Source: Leptolinea sp964397625
GTDB taxonomy: Bacteria > Chloroflexota > Anaerolineae > Anaerolineales > Anaerolineaceae
Direction: 5' to 3'
Length of the DNA: 64,000 nt
NCBI GenBank assembly: GCA_964397625.1
Contig: CAYNJT010000001.1
Span: forward strand, 1 to 64,000
The notes under the pieces are model-generated. The model did not search any database and was not told where the DNA came from. It worked only from the letters and a program-made list of their open reading frames with translations. The translations under genes and the position numbers were made by a program. Of this stretch, positions 17,172 through 26,200 are shown one piece after another; position 1 is the first letter of the stretch, and each line of letters opens with the position of its first letter.

Positions 17172-17194
17172 GGAGCCGTTTATTCAACGACTCC
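17172..17194. terminator. terminator between convergent S51 and Hsp20 genes
   Basis: GGAG-C-CGTT pairs with AACG-A-CTCC around a 5-nt loop (one mismatch), followed by TCTTTGTC. It is suitably placed for both convergent genes. Confidence 0.5.
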
Positions 17195-17228
17195 TCTTTG
17201 TCTATCAATTCTCTATTCGTTTACATGG

Positions 17229-17645
17229 TTATTTGGCAACCACTTTGATGGATTTTGGTTTTGCTTCTTCCGATTTCGGAATTCGCAGAGTCAAAATACC
17301 ATTGCTGATATCCGCCTCGGAGCGAGCCGCGTCTAGAGAGTCAGGCAGGGTGATCACCCGGTTGAACCGTCCGGTAGGTCGTTCATTCAACAGATACCGA
17401 TCCTCATCAGAGCGTTCAACCTTAATCTCTCCCTGAATGGTGACCGTCTCATTAATGACTTGAATATTCAAGTCTTCAGCACGGACGCCGGGAATAACGG
17501 CGGTAAGAACGTAGGCTTCATCTTCCGCTTTCACATCCACAGGGATAAATAGATCACCGTAGGAGTCCCTAACGTCTTCTTCCATCCAGCGGCGAGTCCA
17601 GGGGCGGCGGGTTTCAAACGGTGTATGAGTAAAATAGAGAGTCAT
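17229..17645 (-). CDS. small heat shock protein Hsp20 (alpha-crystallin family)
   Basis: 138 residues. The alpha-crystallin domain spans about 38-130 with typical strands (FIPVDVKAEDEAYVLTAVIPGV, INETVTIQGE, RVITLPDSLD), the conserved GILTLRIPK and the C-terminal VVAK extension. It acts as an ATP-independent holdase chaperone in the cytoplasm. GGAGGAAG precedes the ATG. AT-rich promoter sequence with CACAT...ATGTG symmetry (about 17663-17680) lies upstream; no CIRCE element is visible. Confidence 0.93.
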   Translation of the reverse strand: MTLYFTHTPFETRRPWTRRWMEEDVRDSYGDLFIPVDVKAEDEAYVLTAVIPGVRAEDLNIQVINETVTIQGEIKVERSDEDRYLLNERPTGRFNRVITLPDSLDAARSEADISNGILTLRIPKSEEAKPKSIKVVAK

Positions 17646-17810
17646 TTTCTTCCTCCAGAATTCACATGTTTTATATGTGTTTTATATGGTGATAGTTGTA
17701 GGATACGCGATAATTATTGGAGAAATGTAAGAAGTAAATTGGAGATTTATAAGAACATTTCGAAAAATGTCTTTTTATAGTGTGGTATGATTTTTATATT
17801 GGAGTGCTGC

Positions 17811-18167
17811 ATGGACGACAAGATCACAATAATTGAGGGGCCGACCCCCACATTTGAAGAGATCAATGATGGATGGGCCCTGGGTTTAAATGAAGGCCCT
17901 GTGTTGTATGACCTGGTGATGACAAGGGTGCGAACATTCAATGGGCAGGCATTGGTGGAACGCTGTCATCGCGCCTGGAATGACAGGTCGAGTATTTTCC
18001 TGCATTACCGCAATGAGCTTGGGATGGAAGAGAAAGCCCCGATCCTGGCTGCCCGGTCTGTAAATACGCAGGATGGATCGGTTCTATTGTTGTGGGTAAG
18101 GCTGGAGTTTGAAGAAACCGCGCCTGAATCTGGTAAAGACTCTGGAAGTGAGGATCTGGACGAATAG
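17811..18167 (+). CDS. conserved small protein of unknown function
   Basis: 118 residues from ATG 17811, which has GGAG seven bases upstream; the in-frame ATG at 17787 lies within the -10 region TATGAT (17786-17791). The protein is soluble, mixed alpha/beta, with FEEINDGWALGLNEGP, a Trp/Arg-rich centre and an acidic C-terminal tail (SGKDSGSEDLDE). I recognise no named domain. It ends 2 bases before the cysteine-desulfurase-like gene, so the two are likely co-transcribed. Confidence 0.6.
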   Translation: MDDKITIIEGPTPTFEEINDGWALGLNEGPVLYDLVMTRVRTFNGQALVERCHRAWNDRSSIFLHYRNELGMEEKAPILAARSVNTQDGSVLLLWVRLEFEETAPESGKDSGSEDLDE

Positions 18168-18169
18168 CC

Positions 18170-19435
18170 ATGACATTGAAGATCAATCAAATACGAAAAG
18201 AATTCCCTGCTTTATCCCGCCCGGTATTATTTCTAGATAATCCGGGCGGTACTCAAATTACAAAGCGCAGCCTTGACCGTATTCAGAATTATCTGGTTAA
18301 CATGAACGCCAACCATGATGGTGCTTTTGAAACCAGCCGGCTTTCGGACCAATCGATTGAGGAAGCCCGGCAGGCTGCCGCCGATTTCTTGAACGCTCCA
18401 GGTTCGCATTGCATCGTTTTCGGCGCCAATATGACCACCCTGACCTTTAATATCAGCCGGGCGTTGGCGCGAACGTTTAATCCGGGCGACACCCTGGTTG
18501 TTACCCGCTTGGATCATGACGCCAATATTTCCCCCTGGCTGCTGGCAGCGGAAGACCGTGGCTGCAAGATCCGCTGGGTAGACTTCCACCCGGAAGATTG
18601 CACGCTTGATGTGGATGATTTTTCGCGTGCGATGGAAGAAAAGCCGCGCCTGGTAGCCCTGGGTTACGCGGCAAATGCCGTTGGAACCATCAATCCGGTT
18701 AAAGAGCTGATTAGTCTTGCGCACACGGCCGGAGCGATTGTGTACATCGATGCTGTGCAATACGCGCCGCATGGTCCCATTGATGTTCAAGACCTGGATT
18801 GCGATTTTCTCGTTTGTTCAGCCTACAAATACTTTGGTCCGCATGCCGGTGTTCTTTACGGCCGTTACGAGTTGCTGGATAGCCTGAAAGCATATAAAGT
18901 CCGCCCGGCTCCGGCTCTTCCGCCCGGTAAATTTGAAACCGGCACAGGGAATTTTGAGCATATGGCGGGTACTCTGGGCGCGCTGGAATATTTTGAATGG
19001 ATCGGCTCGACCTTTGGGAGTGAGTTTAAAGAAAATACCCGTCAATATTCCAGGCGGCGCAGAATCTTTAAACAGGCCATGCAGGCCATTCGCGCCTATG
19101 AGTTTGAGATCAGCCGGGAATTTGTTAAGCAGCTTGAAGATATTAGTGGGTTAAAACTGTACGGTATTACAGACCTGACAAAGTTGGATTACCGTGTACC
19201 GACGTTTTCCTTTACGCTGGATGGTTGGACCCCGAAGGAACTTGCTTCAGCATTGGATAAAGAGAAAATTTACACGTGGGATGGTAATTTTTACGCGTTG
19301 GCCGTTACTGAACGTCTTGGATTGGAAGGCCAGGGTGGATTGTTGCGTTCCGGCGCGGTTCATTACAACACGGTTGAAGAAATCAGACACTTCGGAGAAG
19401 TTGTCAGGAAACTGGCCCGCAAGAAACCCCGTTAA
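18170..19435 (+). CDS. cysteine-desulfurase-like PLP aminotransferase class V protein
   Basis: 421 residues. The PLP Schiff-base lysine is K220 in CSAYKYFGPHAG, and the cofactor Asp/His pair is D194 and H201 (VYIDAVQYAPH). It belongs to the CsdA/SufS-like group often called cysteine desulfurase-like protein; the C-terminal loop with a catalytic Cys is not evident, so true desulfurase activity is uncertain. No suf or isc genes are nearby. A long hairpin follows at 19439-19479. The upstream small gene is probably in the same transcript. Confidence 0.85.
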   Translation: MTLKINQIRKEFPALSRPVLFLDNPGGTQITKRSLDRIQNYLVNMNANHDGAFETSRLSDQSIEEARQAAADFLNAPGSHCIVFGANMTTLTFNISRALARTFNPGDTLVVTRLDHDANISPWLLAAEDRGCKIRWVDFHPEDCTLDVDDFSRAMEEKPRLVALGYAANAVGTINPVKELISLAHTAGAIVYIDAVQYAPHGPIDVQDLDCDFLVCSAYKYFGPHAGVLYGRYELLDSLKAYKVRPAPALPPGKFETGTGNFEHMAGTLGALEYFEWIGSTFGSEFKENTRQYSRRRRIFKQAMQAIRAYEFEISREFVKQLEDISGLKLYGITDLTKLDYRVPTFSFTLDGWTPKELASALDKEKIYTWDGNFYALAVTERLGLEGQGGLLRSGAVHYNTVEEIRHFGEVVRKLARKKPR

Positions 19436-19438
19436 AAG

Positions 19439-19479
19439 AGATAAACACCTGGGTGAGGGGGGCACCCAAGTGCTTATCT
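19439..19479. terminator. long near-perfect hairpin, bidirectional terminator
   Basis: AGATAA, CAC and TGGGTG (19439-19455) pair with CACCCA, GTG and TTATCT (19463-19479), interrupted by two symmetric single mismatches, with an AGGGGGG loop. It starts three bases after the desulfurase-like stop codon. TTTTATTTTTTTT follows about 20 bases later on the plus strand and CTTTTAA follows on the minus strand, so it can end both this gene and the facing tRNA transcript. Confidence 0.65.
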
Positions 19480-19538
19480 TCCTGCATTTTACATGGGTTT
19501 TATTTTTTTTGCAAGAGGTTTTTTAAATTGTTTTTATA

Positions 19539-19612
19539 TGCCCCAGGCGGGAATTGAACCCACAGCCTTAGCCTTAGGAGTGCTCTGCTCTGTCCATTTG
19601 AGCTACTGGGGC
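19539..19612 (-). tRNA. tRNA-Arg (anticodon CCU)
   Basis: Minus strand, 74 nt including the discriminator A. Acceptor GCCCCAG pairs with CTGGGGC (7 bp). The D arm is GCTC/GAGC, the anticodon loop CTCCTAA (U33, anticodon CCU, A37) and the T arm GTGGG/CCCGC with loop TTCAATT. Spacing is canonical. The anticodon stem is odd: of GAGCA versus GGCTA only the middle three pairs are Watson-Crick, with G-A at 27-43 and A-G at 31-39. CCA is not encoded. An upstream promoter is present. Confidence 0.82.
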
Positions 19613-19622
19613 TTTCAACCGG

Positions 19623-19650
19623 ATTATAGCATCTCACACCAAAAATTCAA
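19623..19650 (-). promoter_or_regulatory. promoter of the tRNA-Arg gene
   Basis: Minus strand: TTGAAT, a 16-nt spacer and an extended -10 TGCTATAAT (ATTATA at 19623-19628 on the plus strand), ending 10 bases before the tRNA 5' end. Confidence 0.65.
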
Positions 19651-19660
19651 ACAAAAAAAA

Positions 19661-19685
19661 GGAGAAGACCATTTCAGTCCTCTCC
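19661..19685. terminator. bidirectional terminator downstream of the acidic lipoprotein gene
   Basis: GGAGAAGAC (19661-19669) pairs with GTCCTCTCC (19677-19685) with one mismatch. It is flanked by A8 on the left and T7 on the right, so each strand has a T-run after the stem. It ends the minus-strand lipoprotein gene. Confidence 0.8.
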
Positions 19686-19709
19686 ATTTTTTTATTTATT
19701 CGTTGTTTG

Positions 19710-20606
19710 TTACGGAGTGGTTACGGAGTAGTAGTCCCACTGGATTACGACCGGGAGGTAAGCGGCTGACATTACACCCAGGCCTACCATACCGCCGCCT
19801 TTGATGTCATTGTTATTGGTTTCCATGATCTTCAGCCCGTTGATCTCATAGGTCAATTTCGTGCCCACACAGCTGAATTTGGATACATTGTCACCAGAAG
19901 GTTTGACAAGTTTTTGCTTTGCCACACCTTTTTTAATTGATACATAGGGATTCTTGTATGGATCATCATCGCGAATACTCTTGTCATAGCGAAGCATTTG
20001 CCATTCGCCCTGAGAGGAAATCCGGAATTCATACCAGCTGGAGTTGTCTTCGGCAGCCCGGCAAATCAGTGCAACGCCGTTCATACTCTGGCCGTTGCTT
20101 TTCCATTTTGCCTCAATGACAGAATCTTCCGTGTTCGAGCCTTTTACGAATTTGTAGATATAGGTTTCATTATCGCGAAGGTTAAAGACCAAAATGCCAT
20201 CTTGAACGGACGATGGTTCGGTTTGCATCCGGTCTCTGGTGGTAGCCTGCGTCGTGGTCACCAGGTCGTCTGTGAAGTTATCGTTGGCGATATCAAATTC
20301 GTCGCGGAAGTTAAAACCTTCTGCCTGCTCAGGAGCGGCCTCTTCAGCAGGGGCGGCCTCTTCAGCGGGGGCAGCTGGTTCCGCTGGCGGGACGGTCGGA
20401 GCGGGAGGTTCTGTGGGTAACGGTTCAACTGTCGGTTCCGGCTGCGCGGGCTGAGCGGGTTCGACAGGTTGAACTGGTTGCGCCGGCTGTTCAACGGTAG
20501 GCTCTACCACTACCTCTTCGGCCTTGGCAGTTTTTCCGCCAGGTAATGCGCAGGCTGATAAAACCAATACCATGACCATACCAATTAGCAAAATCCTCTT
20601 AGACAT
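19710..20606 (-). CDS. lipoprotein with Pro/Glu-rich stalk and LamG/DUF1080-like domain
   Basis: 298 residues. Lipobox LSAC (Cys about 19) follows a short signal peptide. Residues about 30-95 are a low-complexity stalk of Pro, Glu, Val and Ala (repeated PAQPEP-like and EEAAPAEEAAP units). A concanavalin-like beta-sandwich follows (about 100-298, from FRDEFDIAND). GGAGGAG precedes the ATG. The layout matches the lipoprotein at 13174-14061, so the two look like diverged paralogues holding a ligand-binding domain away from the membrane. The ligand is unknown. It has its own terminator (19661-19685) and a -10 at 20708-20713. Confidence 0.72.
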   Translation of the reverse strand: MSKRILLIGMVMVLVLSACALPGGKTAKAEEVVVEPTVEQPAQPVQPVEPAQPAQPEPTVEPLPTEPPAPTVPPAEPAAPAEEAAPAEEAAPEQAEGFNFRDEFDIANDNFTDDLVTTTQATTRDRMQTEPSSVQDGILVFNLRDNETYIYKFVKGSNTEDSVIEAKWKSNGQSMNGVALICRAAEDNSSWYEFRISSQGEWQMLRYDKSIRDDDPYKNPYVSIKKGVAKQKLVKPSGDNVSKFSCVGTKLTYEINGLKIMETNNNDIKGGGMVGLGVMSAAYLPVVIQWDYYSVTTP

Positions 20607-20707
20607 ATCTCCTCCTATAGGTATTCCAGGTTTATTGCCGCTGTAAAGGTATCAACCCTGATGTCTGGATTAAAGTTCTTTCCCCAACAGCCTTAATTAC
20701 AAAAAAT

Positions 20708-20713
20708 ATTATA
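20708..20713 (-). promoter_or_regulatory. -10 element for the lipoprotein gene
   Basis: Minus-strand TATAAT (ATTATA on the plus strand) about 100 bases upstream of the lipoprotein start, giving a leader of roughly 95 nt in which I see no recognised riboswitch. The -35 would fall in the T-rich tract of the preceding terminator. Confidence 0.4.
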
Positions 20714-20724
20714 CCTACAATTTA

Positions 20725-20762
20725 TAAAAGAAAAAGAAGCCCGAGTCAATATCGGGCTTCTT
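20725..20762 (-). terminator. intrinsic terminator of the unassigned RNA locus
   Basis: An 11-bp perfect stem (20734-20744 with 20752-20762) and a 7-nt loop, followed on the minus strand by TTTTTCTTTT. No protein-coding gene immediately upstream on the minus strand explains it except the RNA-like region at 20775-20973. Confidence 0.85.
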
Positions 20763-20973
20763 AAAATACAACATGGGCGACTTTCAGGGACGAATACATT
20801 AGGACGCATATCCTGCAATCAGGAGCCGCCATTTGAGGTCGGCGCGTCAAAACCACACACGGATTGCCTTCTAACAATCCAATACGAGGCAGAGAATACC
20901 TGCTGCCTCTGAGAATATAGGTTTTTGGAGAACTAACCTCCATCCCTGGTGTCCTCAATTGTGAAAGCCGCCC
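20763..20973 (-). ncRNA. candidate structured non-coding RNA, family not identified
   Basis: Minus strand, about 200 nt plus terminator. The two ends form a 12-bp closing stem: GGGCGGCTTTCA at the 5' end (20973-20962) with TGAAAGTCGCCC at the 3' end (20786-20775), one G-U. Inside are GAGGCAG/CTGCCTC (20886-20892 with 20903-20909), GGATTG/CAATCC (20861-20866 with 20875-20880), AGGTT/AACCT (20919-20923 with 20935-20939), and a GACGC/GCGTC stem enclosing two small hairpins (20803-20848). It has a good promoter and terminator. A 72-codon open frame over it looks unlike a protein. It does not show the RNase P or tmRNA core sequences; 6S RNA is the main known alternative I cannot exclude. Confidence 0.6.
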
Positions 20974-20982
20974 ATGCATTCA

Positions 20983-21011
20983 CACTTTAGCATACCTCAA
21001 CCCGGTTTTCA
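20983..21011 (-). promoter_or_regulatory. promoter of the unassigned RNA locus
   Basis: Minus strand: TTGAAA, a 17-nt spacer and TAAAGT, then about 10 bases to the GGGCGG 5' end of the RNA. It lies between the end of the MFS gene (21064) and the RNA, so the RNA can be made independently. Confidence 0.55.
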
Positions 21012-21063
21012 ATAAATTTGAAAAAACTCTTAATGTGCTGTCAGATGTCTGATGGTTCTTTTA

Positions 21064-22308
21064 TTAAATTGATACCCCGTGGGATTTTGCCAGAAGTTCG
21101 TCTTCTTTGTATAACCTTTTAAGCACCAGAAAGGCAAACACACTGATTAAACCAATCAATCCACCTCCATACCAGATAGCCTGTGGCTTCCAGACATCCG
21201 AAAGGAGGCCTCCCAACACCGGGCCGACCCCCATGGAAATCCCCCAGGTGAGGGTGTACAGACTCATATACCGGCCGCGCATATCAGCGGGCGCCATATT
21301 GGCAATGAATGTGCTCGATGTGGGCATCAGGATCATTTCCCCAATAGTCAATACAACCATGGCCGCCCAGAATCCCCAGAAACCGGTCATGAAGCCCATA
21401 CCAAGGGTTGCCAACCCATAACAGGCGGATCCCAATGCCATCATCTTGAATGTCGAGCGGCGTCTTGTCAGATCTGTGACCAACAATTGAAGAAGAACGA
21501 TCATTAACCCGTTGGTCGTGGGAAGGTATCCATACAGCCGCTCAGATATGCCGTATTGTTGCTTGCTGTACACCGGAAGAAGAATCCAGACGAGCGCGGC
21601 GCAAAGCTGGATAAGTGCGAAAATGGAGATGTAGTACATGAAAGGCCGATCGCGAAAAATTTTGAGATACCCGCCCAGTTTTTCTGTGGGCATTTTCGCC
21701 TGTTTTTCGGTCTTTACCACCTGCGTGGGTAGGGTCTCCTTCCCGATGATCAACATCATCAACCCGTAGGTGCACATCCCAGCGGCGGCACAAAGGAAGG
21801 CGATAGTGTAGGACGAGGAAGCCAGGAATCCACCAATGGCCGGCCCAATGGAAACGCCCAGATTGTTACTCAGGCGCAGAAGGGAATAGGCATTAATTCG
21901 TTTCTCTTCGGGTACCAGGTCGGCGAGCATCGCATCCGCTCCCACCCGGAACAGCGGATTGAATGAACCAGCCAAAGCCGCGGTTAGCGAAAATTGCCAG
22001 TAGGTCGTCGCGCTGCCATAGAGCAGATAGACCAGACCATTCCCCAGCAGGCTGATCACCATCACCCACTTTCGGCCAATCCTGTCGGTTACCGGTCCGG
22101 CAATAAACGTGAAAATGATGGCCATGGCAGAATTAATGGTCATAATGCTGGCGGCTGCTGTCAGTGGAAGATTCAGACGCTCGCTGACATAGACCATCAA
22201 AAACGGCCAGATCATACTGGAGCCGATGGTGCTAACTAACAATCCCCAGAAAAGAAGCCAGAACTGGCGGGGATACTCCCTTCTGGCGGTTTGAAAGCTC
22301 TCTATCAT
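21064..22308 (-). CDS. MFS transporter (drug/metabolite efflux type)
   Basis: 414 residues with about 12 hydrophobic segments. The MFS loop 2-3 signature is seen as GPVTDRIGRKWVM (about 66-78), and the halves are separated by a Lys/Glu-rich cytoplasmic loop (about 190-215). It resembles MdtG/YfcJ-like multidrug or sugar-efflux proteins; the substrate is unknown. The start ATG has no strong Shine-Dalgarno. The gene is divergent from the B3/B4 protein gene, and the unassigned RNA lies downstream. Confidence 0.87.
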   Translation of the reverse strand: MIESFQTARREYPRQFWLLFWGLLVSTIGSSMIWPFLMVYVSERLNLPLTAAASIMTINSAMAIIFTFIAGPVTDRIGRKWVMVISLLGNGLVYLLYGSATTYWQFSLTAALAGSFNPLFRVGADAMLADLVPEEKRINAYSLLRLSNNLGVSIGPAIGGFLASSSYTIAFLCAAAGMCTYGLMMLIIGKETLPTQVVKTEKQAKMPTEKLGGYLKIFRDRPFMYYISIFALIQLCAALVWILLPVYSKQQYGISERLYGYLPTTNGLMIVLLQLLVTDLTRRRSTFKMMALGSACYGLATLGMGFMTGFWGFWAAMVVLTIGEMILMPTSSTFIANMAPADMRGRYMSLYTLTWGISMGVGPVLGGLLSDVWKPQAIWYGGGLIGLISVFAFLVLKRLYKEDELLAKSHGVSI

Positions 22309-22373
22309 GGTTGATCACAAAAAAAGGCAGAAGTCGAGACAGACCGGTCATCATACCAGAAAAAGCGGTTTTA

Positions 22374-22401
22374 TTGATATCTCCCAAATGCCTGATAAAA
22401 T
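22374..22401 (+). promoter_or_regulatory. promoter of the B3/B4 protein gene
   Basis: TTGATA (22374-22379), a 16-nt spacer and TAAAAT (22396-22401). The ATG at 22430 follows a GAGGGA ribosome site. Confidence 0.55.
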
Positions 22402-22429
22402 GTGGGCTTGAAAAATGAAAGAGGGATGA

Positions 22430-23113
22430 ATGGACGCCTTTAAATACGATATTGACATATTAACGCGATATCCATTATTGGCCGGTGGAGTTATCCTGGG
22501 GACAGGATTGAAAAATAAACCATCCACACCGCAGATATTGGATTTGTATCTGGCAGAACAGAAGAATGTGATTGAAAAAATTGGAAGTACACCCTTGAGT
22601 GAACTGCCTACTTTAGCCGGTTGGCGGGCGGCATTCCGGTCTTTTGGAGTTGATCCAACCGGTTACCGCAGCGCGGCAGAAGCCCTTCTCCGGCGGCTGA
22701 CGAAAAAAGGTGATATCCCTTCAATTAATGCGGTTGTAGATCTATGCAACCTGATCAGCATACGGTACGGCCTTCCGGTGGCCGCCATCGACAGGAAAAA
22801 TATCAACGGGACGATTACCGTGCGATTTGCCCGCGGCGACGAAGTCTTTGTTAATTTAAATCAATCTGAAGCTGACCATCCGGCTCCCGGGGAAGTGATT
22901 TTTACCGATGAAAAAGATGTGGTGATTGCCCGGAGATGGTGCTGGCGTCAAAGTGAAGAAAGCGCCGCTCGAGAGGAAACAACGGACGTTCTAATAACTG
23001 TGGAAGCTCAGAACGAAGGTGGAAAAGAACTGGTGACTATTGCGGTTAATGAGCTGAAGGAATTGTTGCGCTCTCATATTGGCGGAGAATTCTCTACCCA
23101 ATTCCTTCCTTAA
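22430..23113 (+). CDS. B3/B4 tRNA-binding-domain protein
   Basis: 227 residues. It has the B3/B4 domain found in the phenylalanyl-tRNA synthetase beta subunit and in stand-alone proteins (motifs GWRAAFRSFGVDPTGYRSAAEALLRR-like helix, NAVVDLCNLISIRYGLPVAAID and a VIARRWCWRQSE segment). Stand-alone members may edit or bind mischarged tRNA or amino acids, but none is well characterised. It is cytoplasmic. It has its own promoter and a GAGGGA ribosome site. dnaE follows 128 bases later with its own extended -10. Confidence 0.82.
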   Translation: MDAFKYDIDILTRYPLLAGGVILGTGLKNKPSTPQILDLYLAEQKNVIEKIGSTPLSELPTLAGWRAAFRSFGVDPTGYRSAAEALLRRLTKKGDIPSINAVVDLCNLISIRYGLPVAAIDRKNINGTITVRFARGDEVFVNLNQSEADHPAPGEVIFTDEKDVVIARRWCWRQSEESAAREETTDVLITVEAQNEGGKELVTIAVNELKELLRSHIGGEFSTQFLP

Positions 23114-23184
23114 AACATCTGGTTTTTTTAATTCTTAAGATGCCTGTTTTCACCTTGCAGGTGATCTTTATCCACAAGCCGTGA

Positions 23185-23193
23185 TGCTATAAT
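23185..23193 (+). promoter_or_regulatory. extended -10 promoter of dnaE
   Basis: TGCTATAAT at 23185-23193, a full extended -10 box, about 50 bases before the dnaE ATG. No good -35, as is usual for extended -10 promoters. dnaE itself lacks an obvious Shine-Dalgarno. Confidence 0.55.
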
Positions 23194-23241
23194 CTTCACA
23201 ACCATTCACCATCTTGAACGGGTATTTACTTGTAGCTATTT

Positions 23242-26200
23242 ATGTCCTTCGTCCATCTTCATGTCCATTCCGAATATTCGCTGCTTGATGGCTTTAGCAA
23301 CATCAAGAAGTTGATTAAACGCACGAAAGAATTGGAAATGCCGGCCATTGCCCTGACAGATCATGGGACGATGCATGGCATTATTGAATTCTATAATGCA
23401 GCCACCGGCGCCGGTGTGAAACCCATCCTTGGATTGGAAGCCTACCTTGCCGCCCGCGGGATGAAGGATCGAGACCCCAACCTGGACCGCAGCTCCACAC
23501 ATATTTTGCTGCTGGCAGAAAATTTAACCGGCTACCGGAATCTGCTTAAACTGGCTAGCGCCGCTCAACTGGAAGGTTTCTATTACTATCCGCGAATTGA
23601 CCGCGATTTCCTGGCCCAGCACGCTGAAGGCTTGATCGCCACCACCGGCTGTCTGGCGTCGGATATATCGCGCACCATCCTGGAAAAAGGCGAGGATGCC
23701 GCCCGCAAGAAACTGGATTGGTACTATGACGTATTTGGCGCGGACAATTTTTTTATGGAGTTACAGCAGCATAACATTCCTGAGCTGGAACAATTGAACA
23801 AAACCCTCCTCAGCCTGGGCCCTCGCTACCAGGCGCGTTATGTGGCTACCAATGATGTGCACTATATCAACAAAGATGACGCCCGCCTTCAGGATGTGCT
23901 TCTGGCCATTCAGACCAATACCACGCTGAATGACCCCAAACGCATGCGGATGTCCGATCCAACCTATTACCTGCGGACCCCTCAGGAAATGCAGGATATT
24001 TTCAACGCCGTTCCCGAATCATTGACCAATACCATACTCATCGCGGAACGCTGTAACGTCGACCTCACTCCCGAAGGGTATCACCTGCCGGTCTTCCCTG
24101 TGCCGGAAGGATTTACCGCAGAAACCTACCTTCGGCACCTTTGCGAAGAAGGCCTGCGCCGGAGATATGGAAATCGCGCGGATGACCCAAAAGTTCGTGA
24201 ACGTCTGGAATACGAGCTGGGTGTTATTCACAACATGGGGTTTGACGCCTATTTCCTGATTGTGTGGGACCTTTGCCGTTACGCCCGAGAGGAAGGGATT
24301 TGGTACAACGCCCGTGGATCCGCGGCTGGTTCCATGGTTGCCTATACCCTGGATATCACCATGGTCGAACCAATCAATCATGGTTTGATCTTTGAACGTT
24401 TCCTAAATCCGCACCGCATCAGTATGCCGGATATTGACCTTGATTTTCAGGATGACCTGCGTCCCAGAGTGCTGGAGTATTGCGCTCATCGTTATGGTGA
24501 AGACCGTGTGGCGCAGATTATTACCTTTGGCACCATGGGCGCCCGCGGCGCTTTGCGTGACGTCGGCCGGGTAATGGATATTCCGCTTTCAGAAGTGGAT
24601 AGGATTGCCAAAATGATTCCAAATGTAGGAGCAGGCGCCATGACCATTGCCGAGGCAATGGAATCGGTGCCTGAATTCAAGACCGCCTACGAAGAGGGAA
24701 CGTACCTTAAGGAGTTGATCGAAACCGCGCGGGATATGGAAGGCGCGGTGCGCAATGCCGGAACGCACGCAGCCGGTGTGATCATTGCCGACCAGCCGAT
24801 CGTCAATGTGGTGCCGCTCCACCGCCCGACCAGCGGTTCAGATGAAAGCCCCATAAAGGTGGTCACCCAGTTCGATATGGGTGTTCTGGATGCGCAGCGG
24901 CTGTTGAAAGTTGACTTTCTTGGCCTGGCCACGCTGACCATCATGGCACGCGCCACTGAACTTATCTACCAACGGCATAACATCCGTTTCAATCTCCAGA
25001 ATATCCCGACTGATGATCCAGAAACTTTTGAATTCATCAGCAAAGGGCATACCGCCGGCATATTCCAACTGGAAGGTAACGGGATGACCCGTTATATCAC
25101 CCAGATGCACCCGGAGAATCTGGATAATGTGATCGCCATGGTTGCCCTGTACCGCCCGGGGCCTATGGATTTCATCCCCATGTATATCAGACGAATGCAC
25201 GGGGAAGAAAAAGTTACCTACCGGCACCCAATGCTGGAGCCAACATTTAAAGAGACCTACGGAATTCCGATTTATCAGGAACAGTTGATGATCGCGGCCA
25301 TGAATCTGGCCGGGTACACCGCCTCCGAAGCCGATGAATTGCGTAAAGCCATCTCCAAGAAGAACGCGGAAGCGTTGAAGAAACACCGCACGAAATTTAT
25401 TGAAGGCTCCAAGAAGAATGATATTGCCGAAGAGACGGCCGCGGCCATTTTTGAAGACTGGGAAAATTTCGCGCGCTACGGTTTTAATAAAAGCCATGCC
25501 GCTGATTATGGTGTGATTGCCGTGGAAACGGCGTATTTAAAGACCCATTACACCATCGAATATATGACAGCGCTGCTCTCCGCCTCGAAAAACGAGACGG
25601 AAAAAGTGGCTTTCTATATCGCTGACTGCCGTTCGCTGGGGATCAATGTCTTGCCGCCGGACATCAATGCCAGCGGCTGGGATTTCACCATTGAAGATTG
25701 CGAGGGTAAGTGTAGCGAGATCCGCTTCGGCCTTGGCGCTATCAAGAATGTGGGGCAGGGTCCTGTGGAAACCATACTGGCTGTGCGCAATGAAGGCGGC
25801 CGATTTAAAGACCTTAATGATTTCGCCCGACGCGTGGACCTGCGCGCGGTCGGCCGCCGACCGCTGGAATCGATGATAAAAGTTGGCGCGCTGGATTCCT
25901 TTGGCAGCCGGGGAGCGTTGTTGCAGGCTCTTGATCAGATCATTTCTGTCAGCGGCAGCCATTTTAAAGCCGCGCAGAGTGGACAGATGACGTTCTTCGG
26001 TTCCATTCAAGGAGTGGAGGAGCATATTGTTCTGCCTATGGTGGCTGATATAGACCGCCGTGAAAAACTCGACTGGGAGAAAGAATTGATCGGATTGTAC
26101 GTTTCCGATCATCCTCTATCTCCTTACGTGGCATATATGACCGACGCGGTCACCCATTCTTCCGCCCAATTGAAGGAAGCCAGCCCGAAAGAAAAGGTTA

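Noticed and set aside
20761..20979. 72-codon open frame on the minus strand
   Set aside because: It lies over the paired RNA element, has no ribosome site, and its composition is not protein-like; the pairing explains the sequence better.
24838..25497. 219-codon minus-strand frame opposite dnaE
   Set aside because: It lies within the polymerase domain of dnaE; shadow frame.
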